A DNA stretch of 64,000 bases from an uncultured Pelagibacteraceae bacterium (GTDB lineage: Bacteria; Pseudomonadota; Alphaproteobacteria; Pelagibacterales; Pelagibacteraceae): positions 1-64,000 of the forward strand of contig CACELK010000003.1 of the NCBI GenBank assembly GCA_902560245.1, given 5' to 3'. Below, piece by piece: positions 11,687 to 20,950 of the stretch. The notes below the pieces were generated by a model, which was given only the letters and a program-made list of their open reading frames with translations, searched no databases and was not told the DNA's origin. The first letter of the stretch is position 1, and every line of letters starts with the position of its first letter. The position numbers and the translations under genes are program-made.

Positions 11687-13468
11687 TTAAATATTTTTCT
11701 TCAAACTCAAATTCAGTTCTTTTAGTTGGTTTATAGATACTTCAGAAGGTGCATTCATCATTAAATCCTGTGCATTTTGATTCATTGGAAACATCGTTAT
11801 CTCTCTGATATTTTTTTCATTAGCCAAAAGCATTACGATTCTATCAATTCCAGGCGCTATACCTCCATGTGGGGGAGCGCCGTAGCTTAGAGCATTAATC
11901 ATTCCACTAAATTTTGTATCAACTTGTTTTTTATCATAGCCTGCTAATGAAAAAAGTTTATACATTAAATCTGGTTTATGATTTCTTATGGCACCTGAGG
12001 ATAACTCAATACCATTACAAACTATATCATATTGATAAGCTTTTAAATTTAATGGATTTTCAAAATCAATTTTTCCATCAATTGATTGTGGCATTGAAAA
12101 AGGATTGTGGCTAAATTTAATTTTATTATCATCTCCCATTTCAAATATTGGGTAATCTACTATCCAACAGAAACTAAAAGAATTTTCATCTATTAAATTT
12201 AGATCAGTTGCTATTTTTTCTCTAGCAATAGATGAAATTTTTTGTACTTGTTTTATTTTATCGCATGTAAAAAATAAACTATCTCCTTCTTGAGCTCCGG
12301 TATTTTTCATTATTTCTTCTAAAGATTTTGTAGAGAAAAATTTACCAACTGGCCCTTTTGCTGAGATTTGATTTTGTTTTTCAATTGTAAAATAAGCCAT
12401 ACCAGATGCTCCTTGATCTTTGGCCCATTTATCTATGTTATCAAAAAAACTTCTTGGCTTATCTTTTGTATTTTTTGTAACTATTGCTCGTACTTTTGAA
12501 CCCGATTTTACTAGTTTCTTAAAAATATCAAATTTCACATCATCTCTTTCAAAAATATGTGTCAAATCGTGAATTTTTAATGGGTTTCTTAAATCTGGCT
12601 TATCAGTACCATATTTCATCATTGCTTCTTCGAATGGAATTCTTGGAAATTTTTTTGTTAATATTTTTTTTGATGAAAACTTTGAGAATAAATTTACCAT
12701 TAACTTTTCAACAACATTAAAAACATCCTCTTGCTCAACAAAAGACATTTCTAAATCTAATTGATAAAATTCACCTGGACTTCTATCTGCTCTAGCATCC
12801 TCATCTCTAAAGCATGGGGCTATTTGAAAATACTTATCAAATCCAGATACCATTATTAATTGTTTAAATTGCTGAGGTGCTTGTGGAAGCGCATAAAACT
12901 TTCCAGGGTTTAATCTACTTGGAACCAAAAAATCTCTTGCTCCTTCTGGACTTGACGATGTTAGTATTGGAGTCTGAAACTCTAAGAACCCTAATTCATT
13001 CATTTCTTTTCTAATAAAAGAAATAACATTTGAACGCAAAATAATATTTTCGTGAATTTTTTTTCTTCGTAGGTCTAAAAATCTATACTTCAATCTTATT
13101 TCTTCTGAATATTCTTGATCTGAAAAAACTGGCAAAGGTAATTCTTTACAACTCCCAAGAAGTTCAAAAGAGTCTATTGTAATTTCAATTTCCCCAGTTT
13201 TAATATCTTTATTGATTGTATCTTTGCTTCTTTCTAAAACCCTACCAGTTATTTTAATTACACTTTCTAACTGAGTCTTTTCCAGCTTAATAAAATTTTT
13301 GTTACTTTTATCTATAACACACTGAGTTATTCCGTAGTTGTCCCTAAGATCTAAAAATAATAGATTTCCATGATCACGCTTTTTATTTATCCACCCAGAT
13401 AAAATAACATTTTGAGAATTATTTTTTTTTGTTAATTCTCCACAGTTATGTGTTCTATATTTGCTCAA
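11687..13468 (-). CDS. aspS: Aspartyl-tRNA synthetase, bacterial type
   Basis: Class IIb aminoacyl-tRNA synthetase charging tRNA-Asp, and perhaps tRNA-Asn if non-discriminating. The N-terminal OB anticodon-binding fold (VILSGWINKKRDHGNLLFLD) is followed by motif 1/2 segments FLEFQTPILTSSSPEGARDF and FRDEDARADRSPGEFYQLDLE. The bacterial GAD insertion lies around 290-420. Motif 3 is GGIAPGIDRIVMLL. Length 593 is normal for the bacterial type. It lies 1 bp downstream of the Hda-like gene in the same direction. The sequence alone does not settle Asn-tRNA discrimination. Confidence 0.97.
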   Translation of the reverse strand: MSKYRTHNCGELTKKNNSQNVILSGWINKKRDHGNLLFLDLRDNYGITQCVIDKSNKNFIKLEKTQLESVIKITGRVLERSKDTINKDIKTGEIEITIDSFELLGSCKELPLPVFSDQEYSEEIRLKYRFLDLRRKKIHENIILRSNVISFIRKEMNELGFLEFQTPILTSSSPEGARDFLVPSRLNPGKFYALPQAPQQFKQLIMVSGFDKYFQIAPCFRDEDARADRSPGEFYQLDLEMSFVEQEDVFNVVEKLMVNLFSKFSSKKILTKKFPRIPFEEAMMKYGTDKPDLRNPLKIHDLTHIFERDDVKFDIFKKLVKSGSKVRAIVTKNTKDKPRSFFDNIDKWAKDQGASGMAYFTIEKQNQISAKGPVGKFFSTKSLEEIMKNTGAQEGDSLFFTCDKIKQVQKISSIAREKIATDLNLIDENSFSFCWIVDYPIFEMGDDNKIKFSHNPFSMPQSIDGKIDFENPLNLKAYQYDIVCNGIELSSGAIRNHKPDLMYKLFSLAGYDKKQVDTKFSGMINALSYGAPPHGGIAPGIDRIVMLLANEKNIREITMFPMNQNAQDLMMNAPSEVSINQLKELNLSLKKNI

Positions 13469-13469
13469 A

Positions 13470-14132
13470 CTAAACTCTCAATACTTCTTTTATCGTTCTT
13501 AAATCAATTGGTTTTTTTTTTTTTAAACTTAACTCATCAATTTTATATATAAATTCAAATATTTTGCCATAAGATCTATCTATTCTTTTGACTATAAAAT
13601 CAATCAATTTTTTATCTATTGTAATCTGTCTGTCAGAAAAATTTTTTAATATTAATGCAAATATAAGTTCATCATCAGGTTTTTCTATCTTAGCAAAAAG
13701 ACAGTTTTTAGTTCTTGATTTAAGATCTGGCAGATTAAAATCTATTTGGTTTATGGGTTCTCTTGAATTAATTATCAAATATTTATTGTCTTGGTCTATA
13801 ATATTAAATAATGAATAAACTAAAACTTCGTTAATATCTTTATCTAAATTTTCTAAAATAATATTTTGATGAATTTTTATCTCGATCAAATTTTTATTCT
13901 CAAGAAAGTTAGCATCTATTTTAATACCTTTAAATTTTTTTATAAAGATATTTGATAAATGAGACTTTCCAGAAAAATTATCTCCATAAATATTTAAAAA
14001 ATTTTTTTCCCATTTTGGCCAAGTTTTTATCAATTCGAAAGCAAAATAGTTACTTTTGCTTACATAAAAATCCTCATCTTTAAAATTTTGCTTTTGTTCA
14101 AAATTTAATAATAGTTGATTTAAATCTCTCAT
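13470..14132 (-). CDS. DnaA-related Hda/HdaA-like ATPase
   Basis: A 220-residue protein resembling the AAA+ part of DnaA: MRDLNQLLLNFEQKQNF, a Walker A-like GDNFSGKSHLS, a Walker B/sensor region LIINSREPINQIDFNLPDLKSR and a C-terminal lid. It lacks the DnaA DNA-binding domain IV. This is the profile of HdaA, which stimulates ATP hydrolysis by DnaA on the sliding clamp; the N-terminal QLLLNF may be the clamp-binding peptide. I choose ATG 14132 because it forms an ATGA overlap with the upstream gene; an ATG at 14144 is also possible. Position next to purM/DUF2066 is a common alphaproteobacterial arrangement. Confidence 0.78.
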   Translation of the reverse strand: MRDLNQLLLNFEQKQNFKDEDFYVSKSNYFAFELIKTWPKWEKNFLNIYGDNFSGKSHLSNIFIKKFKGIKIDANFLENKNLIEIKIHQNIILENLDKDINEVLVYSLFNIIDQDNKYLIINSREPINQIDFNLPDLKSRTKNCLFAKIEKPDDELIFALILKNFSDRQITIDKKLIDFIVKRIDRSYGKIFEFIYKIDELSLKKKKPIDLRTIKEVLRV

Positions 14133-15208
14133 TTTATTTTCCAAATTTTTTCGGTTAAATCAACATCTATGTTTTTTTGTTTTAAATCACTTATAAATTT
14201 ATTTGGAGATCCATTATAAATTAATTTATAATAAATTATTTCACTATTAAAATAAGAAATTTCATAACTAAAAACTAAATCTAATTCACTAATAGTTTTT
14301 TCAAAATTTAAAATTTTCTTATATTCTTTTGCATCCAACGAAATCGTAAGAGGAACTTTTATTGAGGTATTTATTTCATTAAGACTTTTCCAATAATTCT
14401 CATAACTATTTTTTAGTTGTAAAATAATTTTACTTAAAAATTCATCATTGCCTATTTCTATCTCCTTAAAAGTTTGATTTAGTATTTTTGAATTATTATT
14501 AAGATTAATTTTAGATAAAATTTTAAGTTCCTTAAGGTTTTTATTTATAATTATAATAATAAAATCATTTAAATCATATTTTTCAATTATTTTTTTAAAA
14601 TCGTATTCTTCAATTGAGTTTTTATTTTCTAAAATAAAATTTATATCCTCTAAATCTTCAGTTGGTAAAATATATTTCAGGAGAAAAAAATCTTTTTTAT
14701 CAAGATTCCAAATATTATAAAAAATATTATTATTAAAAAGTGAAATCTGATTATTATCAATATCAACATAAACTGGTATCAATAAAACTTCTTTTTTTTT
14801 AGGAATAGATGGAAAAATATTTTTTTTTTCAAAAAATTTTAAAGTATTTTTTTTATTAAAATTTACATCAAACTTTACTTTGTACAAATCATTAATAAAC
14901 ATTTCGTCACTCATTGTAAAAGAATCGATAAGATTTTTAATCTCATCTATCGAGGTCTTCTTTATTTTTTTTTGATCAGTTGTAGTTGCAATCATAGAAA
15001 TCATTTGAAAAAAAGCTACTTTAAATCCTTTATTAATAACTTTTTCTTTATTAAAATTTGTATTAAATGGGTTGGTAATCTCTATTTCCTTAACTTTAAA
15101 ATAGTTTTCGCTTGAGTTAGAGTAAGAGATTATATTTATAAATAGAACGAATGAAAAAAAAAATATATAAAGTTTATTCAAATTATTTTTTTTTTTTAAT
15201 AAATACAT
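14129..15208 (-). CDS. DUF2066-like envelope protein
   Basis: A 359-residue protein with an N-terminal signal or anchor (about 12-30), followed by a Lys/Asn/Ile-rich periplasmic body. The segments KEKVINKGFKVAFFQMISMI and MSDEMFINDLYKVKFDVNFN, the later PVYVDIDNN, and its place between the Hda-like gene and divergent purM all agree with DUF2066 proteins of alphaproteobacteria, but the sequence is highly diverged and I have no decisive motif. No catalytic residues are evident. Only 11 bp separate its start from that of purM, so the promoters must overlap the opposite coding regions. Confidence 0.6.
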   Translation of the reverse strand: MYLLKKKNNLNKLYIFFFSFVLFINIISYSNSSENYFKVKEIEITNPFNTNFNKEKVINKGFKVAFFQMISMIATTTDQKKIKKTSIDEIKNLIDSFTMSDEMFINDLYKVKFDVNFNKKNTLKFFEKKNIFPSIPKKKEVLLIPVYVDIDNNQISLFNNNIFYNIWNLDKKDFFLLKYILPTEDLEDINFILENKNSIEEYDFKKIIEKYDLNDFIIIIINKNLKELKILSKINLNNNSKILNQTFKEIEIGNDEFLSKIILQLKNSYENYWKSLNEINTSIKVPLTISLDAKEYKKILNFEKTISELDLVFSYEISYFNSEIIYYKLIYNGSPNKFISDLKQKNIDVDLTEKIWKIK

Positions 15209-15219
15209 AATTAATACTA

Positions 15220-16248
15220 ATGAATAATAGCAAATTTACATATCAAAAAAGTGGCGTAAACATAGCCGCTGCTGACGATTTTGTTAAATTTATATCCAAT
15301 ATTTCAACAAAAAATAAGAGTAATAAAAAATTTAAAAATATAGGTGGTTTTGGATCTATTACAAATATACCTAAAAATATAAAAAGACCCAAGATAGTAG
15401 CCAGCACTGATGGTGTTGGAACTAAAATAGAAATAGCTAACACTTTAAACAAGTATAATACTATAGGAATAGATTTGGTTGCGATGTCTGTAAACGACTT
15501 GATTGTTCAGGGGGCTAAACCTTTAATATTTCTAGATTATATTTCTATTAATAAAATTAATTTGAAAAAACTAAAATCTATAATTTTAAGTATAAAGCAA
15601 GGCTGTAAACAAGCTGGATGTGAATTGGTTGGTGGAGAAACTGCTGAAATGCCCGGAACATATGAAGAAGGTAAGTTTGATATTGCGGGTTTTGCAGTAG
15701 GAATAGTTGATGAAAAAAAAATTCTACATAATAATAAAATTAAAGAAAATGATCTAATCCTTGCTATTCCTTCAAGCGGTATTCATTCAAATGGTTTTTC
15801 GTTAATCAGATATATAATTAACAAAAAAAAAATAAATATTAAAAAAAATAAATTTTTAAAAAAAGAATTATTAAAACCAACTAAGATTTATGTAAATGAA
15901 ATATTAAAATTAATAGAAAAAAACTTAATTAAAGGATGTGCAAATATAACTGGTGGAGGAATCAGGGAAAATTTAATAAGAATCTTACCAAACAGTTTGT
16001 ATGCTAATATTGATCTAAGTAAACTAAAAGTAAAAAAAATATTCCGTTGGATTAAAAATAATAATATTGATGATAATGAAATGTTAAAAACTTTTAATTG
16101 TGGAGTTGGTTTTTGTATAGTTGTTAAACCACGGAATGTAAAAAAAATATTTAAGTTTTTTAAAAAAGAATATAAACCTTATGTTATTGGAAAAGTAATA
16201 AAAGGAAAAAAAAAAATAAAATTTAATGGAAAAATTAATTGGTCCTAA
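15220..16248 (+). CDS. purM: Phosphoribosylformylglycinamidine cyclo-ligase (AIR synthetase)
   Basis: Fifth step of purine synthesis: FGAM plus ATP to AIR. Features are YQKSGVNIAAADDFVKFI, ASTDGVGTKIEIA, the ATP-binding VAMSVNDLIVQGAKPLIFLDY, GGETAEMPGTYEEGKFDIAGF and the C-terminal ITGGGIRENL. Length 342. The last 23 bases overlap purN, so the pair is translationally linked. Lys-rich poly-A runs are frequent but the reading frame is intact. Confidence 0.96.
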   Translation: MNNSKFTYQKSGVNIAAADDFVKFISNISTKNKSNKKFKNIGGFGSITNIPKNIKRPKIVASTDGVGTKIEIANTLNKYNTIGIDLVAMSVNDLIVQGAKPLIFLDYISINKINLKKLKSIILSIKQGCKQAGCELVGGETAEMPGTYEEGKFDIAGFAVGIVDEKKILHNNKIKENDLILAIPSSGIHSNGFSLIRYIINKKKINIKKNKFLKKELLKPTKIYVNEILKLIEKNLIKGCANITGGGIRENLIRILPNSLYANIDLSKLKVKKIFRWIKNNNIDDNEMLKTFNCGVGFCIVVKPRNVKKIFKFFKKEYKPYVIGKVIKGKKKIKFNGKINWS

Positions 16249-16804
16249 AAAAATTAAAATTGCAGTTTTTATTTCTGGGAAAGGAAGCAATTTAAATAAT
16301 TTGATTAAATTTTCAAAATTAAAAAATTATCCATTTTTAATTAGTCTAATAATTTCAAATACAAAAAAAGCTGAAGGTCTTAGGTTTTCAAAAAAGTATG
16401 GAATCGAAAAAAAAATAATTAAATATGAAAAAAATTTACAAATTGATAAAAAAATTTTGAAAATATTAAAGAAAAGAAATATAAAATTAATTTGTTTAGC
16501 AGGATTTATGAAAATTTTATCAAAAAACTTTATAAAAAAATTTCAAGGTAAAATAATTAATATTCATCCATCATTATTACCAAAATATAAAGGACTAAAT
16601 ACCCATTTAAGAGCCATACAAAACAAGGAGAAATACGCCGGATGCTCAGTTCACTATGTTACATCAAAACTAGATTCTGGAAAAATAATTTTACAAAAAA
16701 AAGTGAAAATATCTAAAAAGGAAACAGATGTTTCTTTAGCAAAAAAAGTTCTTAAAAAAGAACATTTAATTTATCCTGCGGCAATTAAAAAAATCTTAAA
16801 CTAA
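16226..16804 (+). CDS. purN: Phosphoribosylglycinamide formyltransferase (folate-dependent)
   Basis: Third step of purine synthesis: formylates GAR using 10-formyl-tetrahydrofolate. Start ATG 16226 overlaps purM; the family N-terminus IKIAVFISGKGSNLNNLI follows after about nine residues. The catalytic Asn-His region is NIHPSLLPKYKGLNTH and the essential Asp lies in VHYVTSKLDSGKII. Length 192 residues, standard for PurN. It converges with ndk with a 4-bp overlap, leaving no room for a conventional terminator. Confidence 0.95.
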   Translation: MEKLIGPKKIKIAVFISGKGSNLNNLIKFSKLKNYPFLISLIISNTKKAEGLRFSKKYGIEKKIIKYEKNLQIDKKILKILKKRNIKLICLAGFMKILSKNFIKKFQGKIINIHPSLLPKYKGLNTHLRAIQNKEKYAGCSVHYVTSKLDSGKIILQKKVKISKKETDVSLAKKVLKKEHLIYPAAIKKILN

Positions 16805-17211
16805 TCCTTAAAAAAAAATTCAATTTCTTTTTTTGCATTATCTACACTATCAGATCCATGTACTGAATTTTTATCAATTGATATACCAAATTTTTTTCTA
16901 ATAGTTCCATCCTTTGCGTCTTTTGGATTTGTTGCACCCATCACTTCTCTATTTTCTAAAACAGCATTATCTTTTTCAAGAATCATAACTACTATTGGTC
17001 CTGAGGATAAATAAACGCATAAATCATTGTAAAATGGCTTTGTTTCATGGACCTTATAAAATTGTTCTGCTTCAGCTTTTGTTACTTGGATTTTTTTTTC
17101 TTTAACAATATTAAATCCTTTGTATTTAAAAATTTCTTTTATCTCCTTATCCAGATTTCTTTCAACTGCATCTGGTTTTATAATTGATAGAGTTTGTTCT
17201 AAATTATTCAT
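16801..17211 (-). CDS. ndk: Nucleoside diphosphate kinase
   Basis: Transfers the gamma-phosphate between nucleoside triphosphates and diphosphates through a phosphohistidine. The active-site His is in NSVHGSDSVDNAKKEI. Other family segments are TLSIIKPDAVERN, PIVVMILEKDNAV and MGATNPKDAKDGTIRKKFG. I start at ATG 17211 (MNNLEQTLSIIKPDA, 136 residues) because an AGGA Shine-Dalgarno sits five bases upstream; the longer ORF from 17226 adds five residues. It overlaps the end of upstream pepA by 8 bp. Confidence 0.95.
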   Translation of the reverse strand: MNNLEQTLSIIKPDAVERNLDKEIKEIFKYKGFNIVKEKKIQVTKAEAEQFYKVHETKPFYNDLCVYLSSGPIVVMILEKDNAVLENREVMGATNPKDAKDGTIRKKFGISIDKNSVHGSDSVDNAKKEIEFFFKD

Positions 17212-18667
17212 AATTATCCTCAACAAATTGATTTAACAATCTCACGCCATAACCAGTTGCTCCAGTTGGGTTTATTGCTCCTCCATATTTTGAAAACGCC
17301 ATCCCCGCAATATCTAGATGTGCCCATGATGTTTTGTTTAAAACAAATCTTTGTAAAAATTGTGCTGCTGTTGTAGAACCAGCGCCTCCAACATAATTTA
17401 TATTTTGCATGTCAGCATTTTTCGAGTCCATAAGTTTATCAAAATTTTTATGAAGTGGCATTCTCCATAATTTTTCCTCAACTCTTTCTCCAGCCGCAAT
17501 TAACTGATTTGATAGTTTATCATCATTTGAAAAAAGACCTGCATATTCTGATCCTAATGAAACAATAATCGCACCAGTTAATGTTGCTAAATCAATCATT
17601 AGTTGAGGTTTAAATTTTTTTTCGGTGAAAGTTAAAGCGTCAGCTAAAACTAATCTACCTTCTGCATCAGTGTTCAATACTTCTATAGTTTTTCCACTGT
17701 AAGATTTCACTATGTCTCCAGGTCTTTGAGCGTTTCCGCTTACCATATTCTCAACAAGCCCTACAACACCAACTGCATTAATTTTTGCTTTTCTTAGAGC
17801 TAAAGTTTTCATTAAACCTACTACTGCAGCTGAGCCTGCCATATCATAAGTCATGTCTTCCATAAATCTTGCAGGTTTTAACGAGTAACCACCAGTATCA
17901 AAGCAAACACCTTTTCCAATAAAAGCTAAAGGTTTTGATTTTGATTTACTTCCTCTCCATTCAACAGTTACAAGATAAGAACCTCTTATGCTTCCTTGTC
18001 CAACTCCTAACAAAGCATTGCATCCTAATTTTTTTAATTTTTTTTGATTATAAACAGTAACTTTTAATCCATATTTTTTTAATTTAATTAACCTTCTTGC
18101 ATATTCATCAGGATGTAAAATATTTCCTGGCTCTGACACTAAATCTCTAGTAAAAAATGTTCCTTCTTCTAGAGCCCTAAATTTTAATTTATTTTTTATA
18201 GATAAAGAAGACTGTTTCCCAATTAAATTAATTGTTAAATTATTTATAGATTTTTTTGATTTATAAATATTAAATTCATATGATTTTAATTTCAGGCCGT
18301 GCATGAAACGACCAATAAAGTCTTTTCCAGGCTTGCTATCAATATTTTCTGAATAAATAGCTAGATTTTTAATATTGTCTTTTTTAACAAAATTGTATAA
18401 CTGGGCCCCTAAGGCTTCTACATCTGATCCTTTCAAATTTTTTTTTATTGATATTAAAATCACTGTAGTTTTTTCATTAATGTTGAAGGAAATTATATTT
18501 TCTTTTGTGTTGTTTCTATTTTTCAAAATTTTTTCGATATATGAGGCCTCACTTTTTGAAAAAGATGACCTAAGATTTTTTATTTGAAATTTTTCGTTAC
18601 CGAATAAAGCAATTACACCAGTACCGCTCAATTTAGCCTTATTTTTATAGAAAACTTGAACACTCAT
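17204..18667 (-). CDS. pepA: Leucyl aminopeptidase (M17, cytosol aminopeptidase)
   Basis: Dinuclear-metal exopeptidase releasing N-terminal residues from peptides in the cytoplasm. The M17 signature NTDAEGRLVLADALTF is present, along with metal-binding KGVCFDTGGYSLKP and MTYDMAGSAAVVGLMKTLA; the active-site Lys and Asp fall in these blocks. Length 487 is normal. It diverges from lptF with a 46-bp gap and leads into ndk. The pepA/lptFG divergence is conserved in proteobacteria. Confidence 0.96.
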   Translation of the reverse strand: MSVQVFYKNKAKLSGTGVIALFGNEKFQIKNLRSSFSKSEASYIEKILKNRNNTKENIISFNINEKTTVILISIKKNLKGSDVEALGAQLYNFVKKDNIKNLAIYSENIDSKPGKDFIGRFMHGLKLKSYEFNIYKSKKSINNLTINLIGKQSSLSIKNKLKFRALEEGTFFTRDLVSEPGNILHPDEYARRLIKLKKYGLKVTVYNQKKLKKLGCNALLGVGQGSIRGSYLVTVEWRGSKSKSKPLAFIGKGVCFDTGGYSLKPARFMEDMTYDMAGSAAVVGLMKTLALRKAKINAVGVVGLVENMVSGNAQRPGDIVKSYSGKTIEVLNTDAEGRLVLADALTFTEKKFKPQLMIDLATLTGAIIVSLGSEYAGLFSNDDKLSNQLIAAGERVEEKLWRMPLHKNFDKLMDSKNADMQNINYVGGAGSTTAAQFLQRFVLNKTSWAHLDIAGMAFSKYGGAINPTGATGYGVRLLNQFVEDNYE

Positions 18668-18713
18668 TGATTTTTGAATATAAACTTATAGTTGTAAGGT
18701 TTATAGATTATTA

Positions 18714-19865
18714 ATGATGAATTTCAATGAAAAAATTGTCTTTAGAAAGTTTTTATCTGATAACACTTATTTTTTCTTACTGTGCGCAATTAGTCTCAGT
18801 CTAATAGTATGGATTATCCAAGCGGTAAACTTTTTGGATTTTATATCTGAGGATGGGCATAGCTTTGATATATATTTCTATTTTACAATATTAAATTTTC
18901 CTAAAATTTTTAAAAATATATTGCCATTCATTTTTTTCTTATCACTATTTTATACAATTTCAAAATATGAGGAAAAAAATGAGCTTAAAATTTTTTGGAT
19001 TAATGGCATTAATAAAGTAAAATTTTTAAATGTATTAATTAAATACACTTTATTATTTTTTTCTTTTCAGGTTTTTTTAACTTCAGTAATAAGCCCTAGC
19101 TTGCAATCTCAAGCTAGAATATTTTTAAAGGAGTCTAATATGGATTTTTTTCCATCATTATTGCAGGAGAAAAAATTTATTGATACCGTAGATAATCTTA
19201 CAATTTTTATTGAAAAAAAAAATTCTTTAGAAGAATTTGAAAATATTTTTCTTAAAGATGATTTAAATGTTAATAAATCACAGATAATTGTCGCAAAAAA
19301 AGGTTTTTTAAAAGAAGTAGGAGGAAAAAGAAAATTAATTTTATTTGATGGAAAGTTCTTAAATAATGATGAGAAGAAAACTACTGTATTTAATTTTTCA
19401 AAGACCGAATTCGATTTGTCTAATTATGTTACAAAATCTATTACCCATCCTAAAGTTCAAGAATTAAGTACTTTGTTTCTTTTAAATTGTAATTACTCTT
19501 TTTATATTAAAAAAATTAAATCCAAGTATTTTGCTCACAACAATGTAAATATACTTTGTAATGAACAATATGTTAAAGAAATAAATCAAGAGCTTTTTGA
19601 CAGATTAATAAAGCCTATATATTTATTTTTAGTCACAATTATCTCTTGTTTTTTAATTACTGAATTTAAAGAAAGCCACAATTATAGAAGTAATAAAACT
19701 TTAATTTTTTTTGTAGGCATAATATTTCTTATATTTTCAGAAATGTCAGTAAATTATGCAGGAAAAAATATATATAATACAGGTATATTTTATATATTAC
19801 CATTAATTTTAATTTTTTTAAGTTATCTGAATTTAATTAATAAATTAATTTACAAAAAAAAATAA
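18714..19865 (+). CDS. lptF: LPS export ABC transporter permease LptF
   Basis: One of two inner-membrane subunits that extract lipopolysaccharide and pass it to the Lpt bridge. Six TM segments are visible in two groups of three (about 15-35, 50-75, 95-120 and the last 90 residues) around a periplasmic jellyroll region, the YjgP/YjgQ topology. Two adjacent ATGs open the frame; I use the first. It lies 2 bp before lptG and starts the envelope cluster lptF-lptG-lptD-surA-pdxA-rsmA. Length 383. F and G assignment follows gene order. Confidence 0.85.
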   Translation: MMNFNEKIVFRKFLSDNTYFFLLCAISLSLIVWIIQAVNFLDFISEDGHSFDIYFYFTILNFPKIFKNILPFIFFLSLFYTISKYEEKNELKIFWINGINKVKFLNVLIKYTLLFFSFQVFLTSVISPSLQSQARIFLKESNMDFFPSLLQEKKFIDTVDNLTIFIEKKNSLEEFENIFLKDDLNVNKSQIIVAKKGFLKEVGGKRKLILFDGKFLNNDEKKTTVFNFSKTEFDLSNYVTKSITHPKVQELSTLFLLNCNYSFYIKKIKSKYFAHNNVNILCNEQYVKEINQELFDRLIKPIYLFLVTIISCFLITEFKESHNYRSNKTLIFFVGIIFLIFSEMSVNYAGKNIYNTGIFYILPLILIFLSYLNLINKLIYKKK

Positions 19866-19867
19866 CA

Positions 19868-20950
19868 ATGTTTGCAATTTATAAAAAAAATTTAATTTAT
19901 TCATTTTTTAAGTCCCTTGGTATAGTAACTATGATTTTTTTTTCTATAACAATTATTTTGAATATTTTTGAGGAACTTAGCTTTTTTAAAAATGAGGAAG
20001 ATGTAAATTTTGCATTGCCAGTCTTTCTAACAATTTTAAATTCTCCATCTATATTGTTTGATATATTTCCTTTTATATTTTTAATTTCAACTCTTTATTT
20101 TTTTTCTGAAATAATTGATAAAAATGAATTAATTATTTATAAAAATTATGGTTTAACTAATTTTAACATTATTAAAACAATTACTCTCACGTCCTTTGTG
20201 ACTGGAATTTTTATTGTCTTAATATTTTACAATTTATCTGCAAACCTTAAATTTTTGTATTTGGATATAAAGAATAAGTTTGCAAAAGACGATAAATACT
20301 TAGCAGTAATTACCTCAAATGGGCTTTGGATTAAAGATGAAATAGATGGGAATATTAATTTGATAAATGCCGAAAAAATAGAGGGTAATAATTTAAAAAA
20401 TGTAATTATAACACAGTTTAATAAAAAATTTGAATTTAGAAAATCTATAAGTTCCCAAAAAGTTAATATACAAAATAAATTATGGGTTATTAATGACGCT
20501 TTAATTACTAAGGAAAATGAAACTACTTATAGAGATAGTAGTATTAATTTTTTAACCAATTTTGATGAGGAAAGAATATCAAGTTTATTCTCAAATTTAT
20601 CGTCTTTAAATATTATAGATCTTAGAGAGCTTAAAAATGACTATAAAACCCTTGGATATTCGACTATATTACTTTCAGCTCATCAATTAAAAATATATTC
20701 CTATCCTATTTATTTGGCAATCATGGTTTGTTTGTCCTCAATTTTAATGTTTAATGTAAAATATAATAAATCAAGAGTTTTCAATTTGATCTTTGGAATA
20801 TTTATTTCTGTAATTATATATTATGTAAATTTCTTTTTTACGTTATTAACAGAAAGTGAAAAAATTCCGATCAACGTTTCAGTTTGGGCACCACAAATAA
20901 TTCTATTATTAATTGCGTCTATTGGTTTGGTAAAAATTAATGAAAAATAA
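19868..20950 (+). CDS. lptG: LPS export ABC transporter permease LptG
   Basis: Second YjgP/YjgQ permease of the LptB2FG complex. Its N-terminus (MFAIYKKNLIYSFFKSLG) runs into TM1, with two further TM segments near 60-80 and 100-125. A periplasmic beta-rich region contains NGLWIKDEIDGNINLINAEK, which is typical of LptG, and the C-terminus carries three TM segments. Length 360. It follows lptF by 2 bp and overlaps lptD by 11 bp, so the three genes form one tightly coupled unit. Confidence 0.88.
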   Translation: MFAIYKKNLIYSFFKSLGIVTMIFFSITIILNIFEELSFFKNEEDVNFALPVFLTILNSPSILFDIFPFIFLISTLYFFSEIIDKNELIIYKNYGLTNFNIIKTITLTSFVTGIFIVLIFYNLSANLKFLYLDIKNKFAKDDKYLAVITSNGLWIKDEIDGNINLINAEKIEGNNLKNVIITQFNKKFEFRKSISSQKVNIQNKLWVINDALITKENETTYRDSSINFLTNFDEERISSLFSNLSSLNIIDLRELKNDYKTLGYSTILLSAHQLKIYSYPIYLAIMVCLSSILMFNVKYNKSRVFNLIFGIFISVIIYYVNFFFTLLTESEKIPINVSVWAPQIILLLIASIGLVKINEK